Shown: positions 7,981 through 16,532 of the stretch, piece by piece
Numbering within the stretch: the first letter of the stretch is position 1
How the letters are laid out: the number at the start of each line of letters is the position of its first letter
Assembly: GCA_963814955.1 (NCBI GenBank)
Contig: CAWFEX010000012.1
Span: 1 to 64,000 of the forward strand
Direction: 5' to 3'
DNA from: DATCJA01 sp963814955
GTDB lineage: Bacteria; Acidobacteriota; Vicinamibacteria; Vicinamibacterales; UBA2999
Length of the DNA stretch: 64,000 bases
Position numbers and translations under genes: made by a program
The notes under the pieces: generated by a model
Databases searched by the model: none
Seen by the model: only the letters and a program-made list of their open reading frames with translations
Told to the model about the DNA's origin: nothing

Positions 7981-9147
7981 GTGAAAATTCACGAATATCA
8001 AGCCAAGTCGGTCCTGGCACGGTTTGGCGTGCCTGTGCCGCGCGGCGAAGTGGCCTTCACGTCTGCAGAAGCAGGCGACATCGCGCGGCGGTTGGACGGC
8101 AATATTGTCGTCGTCAAGGCCCAGATCCACGCCGGCGGACGCGGGAAGGGAGGCGGCGTCAAACTCGCCAAATCGCCAGACGCCGTCGAGCAGCTCGCCA
8201 AGCAGATGATCGGAATGACGCTTGTCACGCATCAAACCGGTCCCGAAGGCAAAAAGGTGAGCCGCGTGCTCATCGAGGAAGGGCTGCAGATCGACCGCGA
8301 GTTGTACCTGAGCATCCTCATCGATCGCGCGGCCGCGCGGCCGGTTGTGATTGCCAGCGCCGCCGGCGGAATGGATATCGAGGAAGTCGCGGCAAAGGAG
8401 CCCGCAAAGATTCTCAGAGAGTACATCGACAGAGGTACAGGCATTCTGGCGTTTCAGGCGCGGAAGCTGGCTTTCGACATGGGGCTCGAAGCCGTTCCGG
8501 CGCAGAAGTTCGTCAAGCTGCTGGACGCGGTGTACAAGGCATTCATCGAGACCGACGCGTCGCTCATCGAAATCAATCCGCTGATTCTGACGAAAGGCGG
8601 CGATCTCCTGGCGCTCGACGCGAAGGTCACCTTCGACGACAACGCGCTGTATCGTCACGCGGACATTCGCGACTTTCGCGATCTCTCCGAGGAGGACCTG
8701 CTCGAGGTCGAGGCGTCGAAGTTTTCGCTGAACTACATTCGCCTCGACGGCAACATCGGCTGCATGGTGAATGGCGCCGGCCTCGCGATGGCGACGATGG
8801 ACATCATCAAGCTGGCTGGGGGCGAGCCGGCCAACTTCCTGGACGTCGGTGGAGGGGCGAACGCCGAACAGATCCGGAATGCCTTCAAGATTCTGATGTC
8901 GGACAAGAACGTGCGCGCCGTGTTGATCAACATCTTCGGCGGCATTCTGCGTTGCGACGTGCTCGCGCAAGGCGTCATCGCCGCGGTGAAGGAATTGGGC
9001 GTCCCGGTGCCGATTGTCATCCGCATGGAAGGCACGAACGTGGAGGAAGGGAAGAGGCTGCTGAAAGACAGCGGCCTCAACTTCACTACCGCAGATTCAA
9101 TGGGAGACGCTGCCGACAAGGCGGTGGCTTTGGCGGGGAAGGCGTAG
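7981..9147 (+). CDS. sucC: Succinyl-CoA synthetase (ADP-forming), beta subunit
   Basis: Beta subunit of the TCA-cycle enzyme that interconverts succinyl-CoA and succinate with ATP/GTP formation. The 388-residue length is usual. The protein begins MKIHEYQAKSVLARFGVPVP, typical for the family, followed by the ATP-grasp domain (GGRGKGGGVKLA), then the CoA-ligase domain with LDGNIGCMVNGAGLAMATMD and GGANAEQI. Start is GTG at 7981. It is followed 3 bases later by sucD, its partner subunit, and then ndk. A TAAGAT at about 7930 upstream could be a -10 element, but no convincing -35 was found. Confidence 0.97.
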   Translation: MKIHEYQAKSVLARFGVPVPRGEVAFTSAEAGDIARRLDGNIVVVKAQIHAGGRGKGGGVKLAKSPDAVEQLAKQMIGMTLVTHQTGPEGKKVSRVLIEEGLQIDRELYLSILIDRAAARPVVIASAAGGMDIEEVAAKEPAKILREYIDRGTGILAFQARKLAFDMGLEAVPAQKFVKLLDAVYKAFIETDASLIEINPLILTKGGDLLALDAKVTFDDNALYRHADIRDFRDLSEEDLLEVEASKFSLNYIRLDGNIGCMVNGAGLAMATMDIIKLAGGEPANFLDVGGGANAEQIRNAFKILMSDKNVRAVLINIFGGILRCDVLAQGVIAAVKELGVPVPIVIRMEGTNVEEGKRLLKDSGLNFTTADSMGDAADKAVALAGKA

Positions 9148-9150
9148 TCC

Positions 9151-10023
9151 GTGGCCGTTTTGCTCGACAAGAACACGAGGTTGATCGTTCAGGGCCTCAC
9201 GGGCCGCGAAGGCACGTTTCACGCGAAACAGGCGGCGGCGTACGGAACCACGGTCGTCGGTGGCGTGACGCCCGGAAAGGGCGGGACCATCCACGAAGGA
9301 TGGCCGGTGTTCAACAACGTGCACGACGCGGTGAAGGAGACGGGCGCCAACGTCACCGTTATTTTCGTGCCGCCGCCATTTGCCGCCGACGCGATCATGG
9401 AAGCCGCTGACGCGCGTATTCCTCTGGCGGTGTGCATCACCGAAGGAATCCCCGTCGTCGACATGCTGAAGGCGCTGACGTTCATGGAAGGCAAGCCGAC
9501 GCGCCTGGTCGGTCCGAATTGCCCTGGCGTCATTTCGGCAGGGAAGGCGAAGGCAGGCATCATTCCCGGGCACATCTGCAAGGAAGGGCGCATTGGCATT
9601 GTCTCGAAGAGCGGCACGCTGACATACGAGGCAATCCATCAGCTCACGCGTCAAGGCATGGGACAGACGACCTGTATCGGGATCGGCGGCGATCCTCTCA
9701 TCGGGACGAACTTCATCGATGCGCTGCGGCTGTTTGCGTCGGATTCCGAGACTGACGCCGTGATCATGATTGGAGAGATCGGCGGAACGGCGGAAGAGGA
9801 CGCAGCCGACTTCGTCCGGCGTGAGTTCAGAAAGCCGGTCGTCGGCTTCATCGCGGGACAAACGGCGCCTCCCGGCCGTCGGATGGGTCATGCCGGCGCG
9901 ATTATTGCCGGCGGCAAGGGCACGGCGGCCGAGAAGATGGCGGCACTCACGAGCGCCGGAGTGCACGTCGTAAACAGCCCGGCGGAAATGGGCGCGAAGA
10001 TGCGGGAGGTCTTGGGGAAGTAA
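9151..10023 (+). CDS. sucD: Succinyl-CoA synthetase, alpha subunit
   Basis: Alpha subunit, 290 residues, carrying the CoA-binding Rossmann domain (GLTGREGTFHAKQAAAYGT) and the catalytic His that is phosphorylated in the cycle, in the motif RRMGHAGAIIAGGKGTA. The Ser-Gly-Thr segment KSGTLTYEA is also visible. Start is GTG at 9151, three bases after sucC, so the two subunits are co-translated. The stop TAA overlaps the ATG of ndk (TAATG), linking nucleotide kinase expression to this operon. Confidence 0.97.
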   Translation: MAVLLDKNTRLIVQGLTGREGTFHAKQAAAYGTTVVGGVTPGKGGTIHEGWPVFNNVHDAVKETGANVTVIFVPPPFAADAIMEAADARIPLAVCITEGIPVVDMLKALTFMEGKPTRLVGPNCPGVISAGKAKAGIIPGHICKEGRIGIVSKSGTLTYEAIHQLTRQGMGQTTCIGIGGDPLIGTNFIDALRLFASDSETDAVIMIGEIGGTAEEDAADFVRREFRKPVVGFIAGQTAPPGRRMGHAGAIIAGGKGTAAEKMAALTSAGVHVVNSPAEMGAKMREVLGK

Positions 10024-10436
10024 TGGAACGGACGTTCGCGATCATCAAACCGGACGCGGTCGAGCGGCGGCTGATCGGCAGGATTCTGGCCCGCATCGAA
10101 GAAGCGGGCTTCACGATTCGCGCGTTGCGGCTGCAACACCTCACGAAGAAGGAAGCCGAAGGTTTCTATGCCGTCCACCGTGAGCGGCCGTTCTTCGCCG
10201 GGCTCACGGACTTCATGTCCTCCGGTCCGTGTGTCGTGATGGCGCTCGAGGCGCCCGACGCCATCCGGAAGTGGCGTGCTTTGATGGGCGCCACAGATCC
10301 AGCGAAGGCGGAGCCCGGCACTCTTCGCAAGGAGTTCGGCAGCTCCATCGAACGGAATGCCACGCATGGGTCGGATGCGCCCGAGACCGCGGCCTTCGAG
10401 CTCGGGTACTTCTTTCGCGGGCTGGAGTTGCAATAG
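10023..10436 (+). CDS. ndk: Nucleoside diphosphate kinase
   Basis: Transfers the terminal phosphate between nucleoside triphosphates and diphosphates. The protein has 137 residues, the usual bacterial length. It starts MERTFAIIKPDAVERRLIGR and carries the catalytic His in NATHGSDAPETA near the C-terminus. The ATG overlaps the sucD stop by one base. Ndk beside succinyl-CoA synthetase makes sense because Ndk can exchange GTP and ATP made by that enzyme. A small membrane-protein gene starts 11 bases later. Confidence 0.97.
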   Translation: MERTFAIIKPDAVERRLIGRILARIEEAGFTIRALRLQHLTKKEAEGFYAVHRERPFFAGLTDFMSSGPCVVMALEAPDAIRKWRALMGATDPAKAEPGTLRKEFGSSIERNATHGSDAPETAAFELGYFFRGLELQ

Positions 10437-10447
10437 ACAATAGAGGC

Positions 10448-10642
10448 GTGGGCCGGCTTCTGATTGTTCTCGGGCTTGTGCTGGTGGCGGTCGGCCTGCT
10501 GGTCAGCATCGGCGTGCCAATCGGACGTCTGCCCGGCGACATGACATATCGTCGCGGGAATTTCTCCTTCTACTTTCCGCTCACCACGTCGATCATCGCG
10601 AGTATCCTACTGACACTGTTGATGATGTTCTTGAGGCGGTAG
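10448..10642 (+). CDS. Small two-helix membrane protein, DUF2905-like
   Basis: A 64-residue protein, GTG start at 10448, with two transmembrane segments: LLIVLGLVLVAVGLLV and TSIIASILLTLLMMFL. Between them is the conserved loop PIGRLPGDMTYRRGNFSFYFP, which is the hallmark of the DUF2905 family. Function of the family is unknown. It lies 11 bases after ndk in the same operon. Short but well supported because the whole length matches the family pattern. Confidence 0.85.
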   Translation: MGRLLIVLGLVLVAVGLLVSIGVPIGRLPGDMTYRRGNFSFYFPLTTSIIASILLTLLMMFLRR

Positions 10643-10684
10643 CCTGCGGCCGATGCCGGCAGCCTGACGCCCAGAGCCTACCGC

Positions 10685-11245
10685 ATGCCTTCCATCAAAT
10701 CGGACAAGTGGATCAAGAAGATGGCGGTCGAGCACCGGATGATCGAGCCGTTCGAGGATCGCCAGGTGCGCGCCGGGGTCATCTCGTACGGGCTGTCGTC
10801 GTACGGCTACGACATCCGCGTCGCCGACGAGTTCAAGGTCTTCACGAATATCAACAGCACGGTCGTCGATCCGAAGAACTTCGACGCCCGCTCGTTTGTC
10901 GACGTGAAGGGGGACGTGTGCATCATCCCGCCCAACTCGTTTGCATTGTCGAAGACCGTCGAGTACTTCCGCATCCCGCGCGATGTGCTGACCGTATGTG
11001 TCGGGAAGTCAACCTACGCACGCTGTGGACTTATCGTCAACGTCACCCCCTTCGAGCCGGAGTGGGAAGGTTTCGTCACGCTCGAGATTTCGAACACGAC
11101 ACCGCTGCCGGCGAAGGTGTACGCGAATGAAGGGATCGCGCAAGTGCTCTTTTTCCAGAGCGATGAAGTTTGCGAGGTCTCTTACGCGGACAAGAAGGGC
11201 AAGTATCAGCGGCAACCTGGGCTGACGCTGCCGAAGCTTGGTTAA
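10685..11245 (+). CDS. dcd: dCTP deaminase
   Basis: Converts dCTP to dUTP (and in some family members on to dUMP), feeding thymidylate synthesis. 186 residues, trimeric dUTPase-like fold. Motifs seen are SSYGYDIRVADEF near residue 38, GKSTYARCGL at about 108, and the catalytic Glu segment EGFVTLEISNTTPLPAKVYANEG. It is in line with the sucCD-ndk run. The last codon and stop (GGT TAA at 11240-11245) coincide with the proposed left end of the decayed insertion sequence; homologues commonly end shortly after the LPK motif, so the final Gly may derive from the element. Confidence 0.95.
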   Translation: MPSIKSDKWIKKMAVEHRMIEPFEDRQVRAGVISYGLSSYGYDIRVADEFKVFTNINSTVVDPKNFDARSFVDVKGDVCIIPPNSFALSKTVEYFRIPRDVLTVCVGKSTYARCGLIVNVTPFEPEWEGFVTLEISNTTPLPAKVYANEGIAQVLFFQSDEVCEVSYADKKGKYQRQPGLTLPKLG

Positions 11246-12685
11246 AGGCCTCATTCTGACCCGCCGACGGGTAGCAGTTCGAAACGATGATGCGGCGTGA
11301 ACGCGGACGAGCGATCGGTCGGATGAGGGCCCGTCGTCGGACCAGAGGTGCGACGACGTGCGTCCACAGCGCGATGAGCGGCCAGCGCGGCCAGCCGCCC
11401 CTGCAGGCCGCGCGGCGTGCCGATGCCGAAGAGGGTCCGCATCAAGAGTCCCAGATTGAAGCCGCCGATGTGGACGAACAGCCGTTTCAAGATGTTCGCG
11501 TGCCCGCGCAGATGCGTGCGCCGCATCCCGCCGGTTTCGTAGAGATGCGCATTCGGGCGTTCCAGTCGCTCGCTGCGTCGCCGCAGCAACGCCAGCCCGC
11601 GCGCGCCGCGGATGCGTCGGCGATTCGCGTACACGGCGTCGCGGGCCGCCGGCCTTGTGTCTTCCAGCTGCGCCGCCCGCGATCGGGCTCGGCGATGTAG
11701 GTCCGCAGGTCGAGCGCCGCCAGATCGACGAGCACCTGATTGCTGTGGTACCCCTTGTCGGCGACGACCTCGTCGATCACCGCGGTCTCGCCGTCGGTCA
11801 CCGCGGCCACGGCCTCGAGTTCTTCGGCCGCCGCCGTCACCGTCTCGGCGATCGTCGTCGTGTCGCCCTGATCGGCGCCCTGCACCGTCACGCCCACGAT
11901 CGCGCCGGTCTCCATGTCGACCGCGTGCTCGGCCTTGTGCGCGAGATGCGTGCGGCCGTCCTTCATCTTCGTGATGCGCGCGTCGGGATCGTGCGGATGG
12001 CGCCACTCGGTGTTGCGGCCTTTCTTCGGGCGCTTCCGATCGAGCCGCGCCAGATCCGCGCGCGTCGGCGTCTCGATGCCCGAGGCCTGCGCGAGCCGCG
12101 TCAGAAACTCCTGATACGTCTCGCCCGAGTCGCGCCGCACGATGCTCCGCAAGGCCGCGTTCGCCTCCAGCGTGGTCGCATCGATCCCGATCGTCTTGCC
12201 CTTGACGAGATCCGCCGTCGCCAGCACCTGCAGGATCCACGTGAACACCGCGCGGTGCGTCTCCAGATCGATCAGCCGCCGCGTCCGCGAGATCGTCGAG
12301 TGCTCGGGCGGCGACTTCGTCCAGGCCCAGGCCCAGGAAGCCGCGCAGCGCCAGCGAATCGGCGGTCGCGCCACGCGATGCCGCGCTCCGAGTCGATGCC
12401 TTCGAAGTAGCCGATCAACAGCAGCCGAAAGTACGTGCCCGGCGTCAGGCTCGGGCGTCCCACGTCGTCGGCGTAGAACGGCGCGCACTGCGCTTCGACG
12501 AACTCGTCGAAGGCGTGCGCGTCGAGCACCTGATTCAGCCGCTGATAGAACGGATGCCCGCCGGTGGGCGGCAACTCATTCGTGGCAATCCACAACCCCG
12601 GCGTCCGTGCGCGGTCCTTGCGACGACCCATGGCCATGCCGGAGTGTAGTACGTCGGATCGATCGTGTCGATCCCTCCTTTAACC
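11240..12685 (-). mobile_element. Decayed IS5/IS1182-type insertion sequence
   Basis: About 1.45 kb holding a broken DDE transposase on the minus strand. Candidate terminal repeats are GGTTAAAGG at 11240-11248 and its reverse complement CCTTTAACC at 12677-12685, only 9 bp and not proven. The left end touches the dcd stop; the right end abuts a hydrolase gene lacking its 5' part. No target duplication is visible, consistent with an adjacent deletion. The inside is even richer in GC than the neighbours. Confidence 0.7.
11251..12637 (-). pseudogene. IS5/IS1182-family transposase, three frameshifts
   Basis: The N-terminal part (from 12637) reads RTPGLWIATNELP, PSLTPGTYFRLLLIGYFEG and so on, matching the DUF772 transposase N-domain. 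Near 12363 the frame slips by one extra base, and again near 12318, after which PPEHSTISRTRRLIDLETH, KTIGIDATTLEANAALRSI (first catalytic Asp) and IDEVVADKGYHSNQ (second Asp) follow. Near 11650 the frame slips the other way, and VYANRRRIRGARG, LYETGGMRRTHLRGH (catalytic Glu region) and a tail to TGA at 11251 are seen. All DDE regions are present but in three frames, so no active transposase can be made from this copy as given. Confidence 0.85.
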
Positions 12686-12690
12686 ACTAG

Positions 12691-12846
12691 GCTACGCGCT
12701 CGGCCTACGAGCGGCTGGCTGCGGCGGTGCCCGGCGGCCGCCTCATCGTGGCTGAGCGCAGCGGTCACCGGATCGACCGCGATCAGCCCGAGGTCATCGT
12801 TGACACCGTGATCGAGGTGATCCGATTGTCCAGAACGAATCGTTAG
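12691..12846 (+). pseudogene. 3' fragment of an alpha/beta hydrolase gene
   Basis: Directly after the insertion sequence, 51 in-frame codons read YERLAAAVPGGRLIVAERSG then HRIDRDQPEVIVDTVIEVIR and end at TAG 12844-12846. This is the usual C-terminus of alpha/beta-fold hydrolases, including the catalytic-His segment (ERSGH followed by DQPE). A TAG at 12688-12690 blocks any longer frame, and the N-terminal two-thirds with the nucleophile Ser are absent. The insertion or a linked deletion most likely destroyed the gene. Confidence 0.7.
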
Positions 12847-12877
12847 AGTCGAATCACCGCAGGTATCTGAGGCACCC

Positions 12878-12883
12878 TATAAT
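12878..12883 (+). promoter_or_regulatory. Candidate -10 box for a leaderless carbonic-anhydrase-type mRNA
   Basis: A perfect TATAAT ends 7 bases before the ATG at 12891. If used, transcription would begin at about the start codon, giving a leaderless message; no ribosome site is seen. No matching -35 hexamer was found, so support is limited. Confidence 0.3.
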
Positions 12884-12890
12884 CAATCGA

Positions 12891-13412
12891 ATGCTTCGAA
12901 CTTACCGCTCCGTCCTTCCGACGGTCGATCCATCCGCATTCGTCGACGTCAGCGCGCAGGTGATTGGCGACGTGCACATTGGGCCCGAAAGCAGCGTGTG
13001 GATGAACGTGGTGGTGCGGGGCGACGTCAACTACATCCGCGTTGGTGCGCGTACCAACGTCCAGGACCTTACGCTCGTGCACGTGATGCGCCATACGCAT
13101 CCCACGGTCATTGGAGACGACGTGACCATCGGGCACAGTGCCGTCGTGCATGGGTGCACGATCGAGGATCGGTGTCTGATTGGAATGGGCGCGATTCTGT
13201 TGAACGGGTGCCGTATCGGCAGCGGATCGATCGTCGCGGCGGGGACGCTCGTGCCGGAAGGCATGGTCGTGCCGCCTGGCTCGATGGTGATGGGCGTGCC
13301 TGGAAAAGTGCGACGCTCGCTCACCCCGGAAGAGGACGCGTCGATCAAGCGGTACGCCGACAACTACGTGCGCTACCGACTCGACTTCCAGGCCGAGCAC
13401 ACTCCCGCCTGA
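12891..13412 (+). CDS. Gamma-carbonic anhydrase family protein
   Basis: A 173-residue left-handed beta-helix protein built of hexapeptide repeats (for example VIGDVHIGPESSVW, TVIGDDVTIGHSAVVHGCTI). The zinc-ligand histidines of the gamma class are in the right places: one in VMRHTHP and two in GHSAVVHG. Members are trimeric and either hydrate CO2 or act as structural or acyl-transferring relatives, so activity is likely but not certain. The start ATG lies 7 bases after a TATAAT. It ends one base before hisS. The gene sits just downstream of the insertion-sequence scar. Confidence 0.9.
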   Translation: MLRTYRSVLPTVDPSAFVDVSAQVIGDVHIGPESSVWMNVVVRGDVNYIRVGARTNVQDLTLVHVMRHTHPTVIGDDVTIGHSAVVHGCTIEDRCLIGMGAILLNGCRIGSGSIVAAGTLVPEGMVVPPGSMVMGVPGKVRRSLTPEEDASIKRYADNYVRYRLDFQAEHTPA

Positions 13413-13413
13413 T

Positions 13414-14764
13414 ATGCCACGCACTGAGCCGGCGCGCGGCATGCGCGACTTCCTGCCGGAAGACGTGCGACGACGGGAGTATGTGATTGGCATCATCAAG
13501 CGGGTCTACGAACGATACGGGTTCGAGCCGCTCGAGACGCCCGCCGTCGAGAATCTGGACACACTCCTCGGGAAGTACGGCGACGAGGGAAACAAGCTCA
13601 TCTTCAAGATTCTGAAACGGGGCGAGCACGAAGCCACGGGACAAGCCGACCTCGCGCTGCGCTACGACCTCACGGTGCCGCTCGCGCGTGTGGTCGCCGA
13701 GCATCAGGCAAAGCTGCCGCGGCTGTTCAAGCGATATCAGATTCAGCCGGTCTGGCGCGCCGACCGTCCCGCGCGCGGACGGTTTCGCGAGTTCTATCAG
13801 TGCGACGTGGATTCGCTCGGTTCGTCGTCGCCGGTGATTGAGGCTGAATTGTGCGCCGCTGTCGCTGACGCGATGACCGAGCTCGGGTTCGATGATTTCG
13901 TCATTCGAATCAACCATCGCGATCTCCTGACGGCTCTTCTGAGTTCCGCCGGCGTCGACGAGTCTCTGCACGGCAGCGCGCTGGTGGCACTCGACAAGCT
14001 GGACAAAGTCGGACCGGTCGGTGTGGCCGCCGATTTCGCGGCGCGAGGAGTTGCGGCAGAGGCCGGGCAACAATTGTTGTCGTTCCTGGGTGTAGGGGCC
14101 GACCTTCAGGTCGGCCCTGAAAACGAGCTCGAACGTATCGCGGCGTGTGTCGACGGTGACGTCCGCGGTCTCCGGGCTTGCGAAAATCTGCGAGCGCTCG
14201 TGTCGCTGACGTCGGGCACTGCTGCGGAGACGCGTATCCGGCTCGATCCCAGTCTTGCCCGCGGTCTGTCGTATTACACCGGCGCGATCATGGAAGTAAA
14301 CGTCGCGGACCTTGCCGGCAGCCTGGGCGGCGGCGGGCGCTACGACAATCTGGTCGGCATGTTCTCGGGTCAGCAGATTCCGGCCTGCGGTTTTTCGCTC
14401 GGCCTCGAGCGGATTCTCGTGGTCATGGCCGAACGCGGGATGTTTCCGCCGTCGCTCCCTACGTCGCCAGCCGACGTGCTCATGGTCATGTTCGATGCGT
14501 CACGTGCAGCGAGCGTGACAAAGGTGGCCGACCAGCTGCGAGCGTCAGGGCTTCGGGTGTTCGTGTATCCGGATCCCGACAAGATCGGCAAGCAAATCAA
14601 TGTACGCTGACGGGCAACATATCCCTTACGTCGCGCTTCTGGGCGACGAGGAGATCAAGGCAGGCACTGTGACGGTGAAGGATTTGAACACCCAGGCGCA
14701 ACAGACCTATCCACAGGCGGCGGCGGGCACCGCAATTCTCGAGGCGTTGAAGCAACGTGGCTGA
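13414..14764 (+). CDS. hisS: Histidyl-tRNA synthetase, frameshifted near its end
   Basis: Charges tRNA-His. Class II signatures are present: ARGMRDFLPED at the N-terminus, motif 2 around FREFYQCDVD, the histidine-specific LARGLSYYTGAIMEV, and motif 3 CGFSLGLERILVVM. The frame ends early at 14608-14610 after GKQINVR, but dropping one base near 14600 (AATG read as AAG) restores YADGQHIPYVALLGDEEIKA and the normal anticodon-binding tail to TGA at 14762-14764. As an essential gene, it is probably intact and the break an assembly error. A dispersed palindromic repeat is inserted in frame and encodes GADLQVGP near residue 230. The tail overlaps the aspS start by 8 bases. Confidence 0.93.
14092..14117 (+). 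repeat. Palindromic repeat unit inside hisS
   Basis: After GTAG, arms GGGCCGACCT (14096-14105) and AGGTCGGCCC (14108-14117) form a perfect palindrome around TC. The same unit recurs at 17502-17523, and a variant at 26194-26215. Here it is read in frame as GADLQVGP, adding about 8-9 residues to HisRS in the region between the catalytic motifs. Confidence 0.85.
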
Positions 14765-16532
14765 GCAGCTGGGAGACCTGACGCGCACGCACAGCTGTGG
14801 CGCTCTGCGTCTGGAGGACGTGGGTGCCGACGTCGTCCTGCTTGGGTGGGTACACCGGGTACGCGACCTCGGTGGATTGCTGTTCGTCGATATTCGCGAT
14901 CGCAGCGGGATTACGCAGGTCGTGTTCGACAAAGACGACGAGCCGCTCATGGCGAAGGCCAAGCGGCTTCGCTCGGAGTTCGTTATCGGCGCCGTGGGAC
15001 GCGTTCGTCGCCGATCTGCCGAAACGATCAACCCGAAGCTGCCGACCGGAGAGGTCGAGGTTGTCGTTCGACGGCTCGTGCTGTTGAATGAGGCCAAAAC
15101 GCCGCCGTTCCCGATTGCAGACGACACGCCCGTGTCGGAAGACGTGCGCCTGAAATATCGATACCTCGATCTCCGGCGTCCGGGACTGCAGGCGAACATC
15201 GGTCTGCGGCATCGAGTGACGGCAGTGATCCGGCAGTACTTCGACAGGAATGGTTTCTGGGAAATCGAGACGCCAATTCTCACCAAGTCGACGCCGGAAG
15301 GCGCGCGCGACTATCTCGTGCCGAGCCGTGTCCATCCGGGCGAATTCTACGCGTTGCCGCAGTCGCCCCAGCTCTTCAAACAGATCCTGATGGTAGGTGG
15401 CGTGGATCGGTACGTTCAGATTTGCCGCTGCTTTCGGGATGAAGATCTGCGGGCCGACAGACAGCCCGAGTTCACGCAGGTGGACGTTGAAATATCATTT
15501 GCACGTCCGGAGACCATTTTTGGCGTGATCGAACCGCTGATGCGCGACATTTTCGCCGTGGTGGGACGCGACATCAAAACGCCGTTTCTCCGAATGCCTT
15601 ACTCGGAGGCGATCGCGAAGTACGGATCTGACAAGCCCGACCTGCGCTGCGGCATGCCGATACAGGATCTTCGGGAGGTTTTTCGCGAGTCACCATTTCG
15701 TGTCTTCAGGGACATCGTTGGTGGCGGCGGCACCGTGAGAGGGTTCGTAGTCAAGAACGCAGGCGATTACTCCCGAAGCGAGGTCGACGGCATCGTCGAT
15801 CAGGCCAAGCAGCTTGGGGCGGCCGGGCTCGTCTGGGCGCGCACGGCGCTCGACGGCACCATCACGAGCTCGATCATGAAGGCGCTTGGGGAAGACGGCG
15901 TGCGCCAGATGCTCGCCGCCGCTGCTGCCGAGCCAGGCGACCTGCTCCTGGTTGCCGCCGGCGAGCCGGATTCGACGTCGAAGCTGCTCGGACAGATCAG
16001 GTTGAATCTCGCGAAGCAGAAGGGTCTGCTCAGTCCGAACGAATATGCGTTCGTGTGGGTGGTGGACTTTCCCTTGCTGGAATGGGACCCGGAGGCACGC
16101 CGATACGTCTCGATGCACCATCCTTTCACATCGCCCCACGACGATGACCTCGACCGGCTCGACACCGAGCCGGGCAATACCCGGGCAAAGGCGTATGACC
16201 TCGTCCTCAACGGAAGCGAGGTGGGTGGGGGCAGCATCCGTATCCATGACGCCAATTTGCAACGTCGCATCTTCTCGCTTCTCAACATCAGTCCTGAGGA
16301 GGCGAAGCTGCGATTCGGTTTCTTCCTGGAGGCGCTGGAGTACGGCACGCCGCCGCATGGCGGCATCGCGCTGGGGCTCGATCGTACCTGTGCCATTCTG
16401 GCGGGCGAGAATTCAATTCGCGAGGTTATTGCGTTTCCGAAAACCGCTGCCGCAGTCGACTTGATGTCCGACGCGCCGTCACCGGTCGATCCGAACCAGT
16501 TGAGGGAGTTGCATCTGCTGATAAAGAAATGA
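14757..16532 (+). CDS. aspS: Aspartyl-tRNA synthetase, bacterial type
   Basis: Charges tRNA-Asp (and perhaps tRNA-Asn; specificity not read from sequence). 591 residues, matching the bacterial form that carries the extra GAD domain. Seen in order: OB-fold anticodon domain (about 10-110, VLLGWVHRVRDLGGLLFVDI), class II motif 2 with FRDEDLRADRQPEFTQVDVE, the GAD insertion (about 290-410), and motif 3 HGGIALGLDRTCAILAGE. Start is GTG at 14757, overlapping the restored hisS end by 8 bases; the stop overlaps the phoH ATG (ATGA). Coupled translation of hisS-aspS-phoH is therefore likely. Confidence 0.97.
   Translation: MAEQLGDLTRTHSCGALRLEDVGADVVLLGWVHRVRDLGGLLFVDIRDRSGITQVVFDKDDEPLMAKAKRLRSEFVIGAVGRVRRRSAETINPKLPTGEVEVVVRRLVLLNEAKTPPFPIADDTPVSEDVRLKYRYLDLRRPGLQANIGLRHRVTAVIRQYFDRNGFWEIETPILTKSTPEGARDYLVPSRVHPGEFYALPQSPQLFKQILMVGGVDRYVQICRCFRDEDLRADRQPEFTQVDVEISFARPETIFGVIEPLMRDIFAVVGRDIKTPFLRMPYSEAIAKYGSDKPDLRCGMPIQDLREVFRESPFRVFRDIVGGGGTVRGFVVKNAGDYSRSEVDGIVDQAKQLGAAGLVWARTALDGTITSSIMKALGEDGVRQMLAAAAAEPGDLLLVAAGEPDSTSKLLGQIRLNLAKQKGLLSPNEYAFVWVVDFPLLEWDPEARRYVSMHHPFTSPHDDDLDRLDTEPGNTRAKAYDLVLNGSEVGGGSIRIHDANLQRRIFSLLNISPEEAKLRFGFFLEALEYGTPPHGGIALGLDRTCAILAGENSIREVIAFPKTAAAVDLMSDAPSPVDPNQLRELHLLIKK

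Noticed and set aside
11251..12240. Arg/Asp-rich 329-codon protein on the minus strand
   Set aside because: Most of it is the transposase read in the wrong frame; only its last 130 codons are genuine transposase.
12650..12700. tRNA-like stretch on the minus strand (TAGCCTAGTGGTTAAAGG)
   Set aside because: It resembles a D-arm, but no acceptor stem, anticodon loop or T-arm with matching spacing follows; it coincides with the insertion-sequence end.
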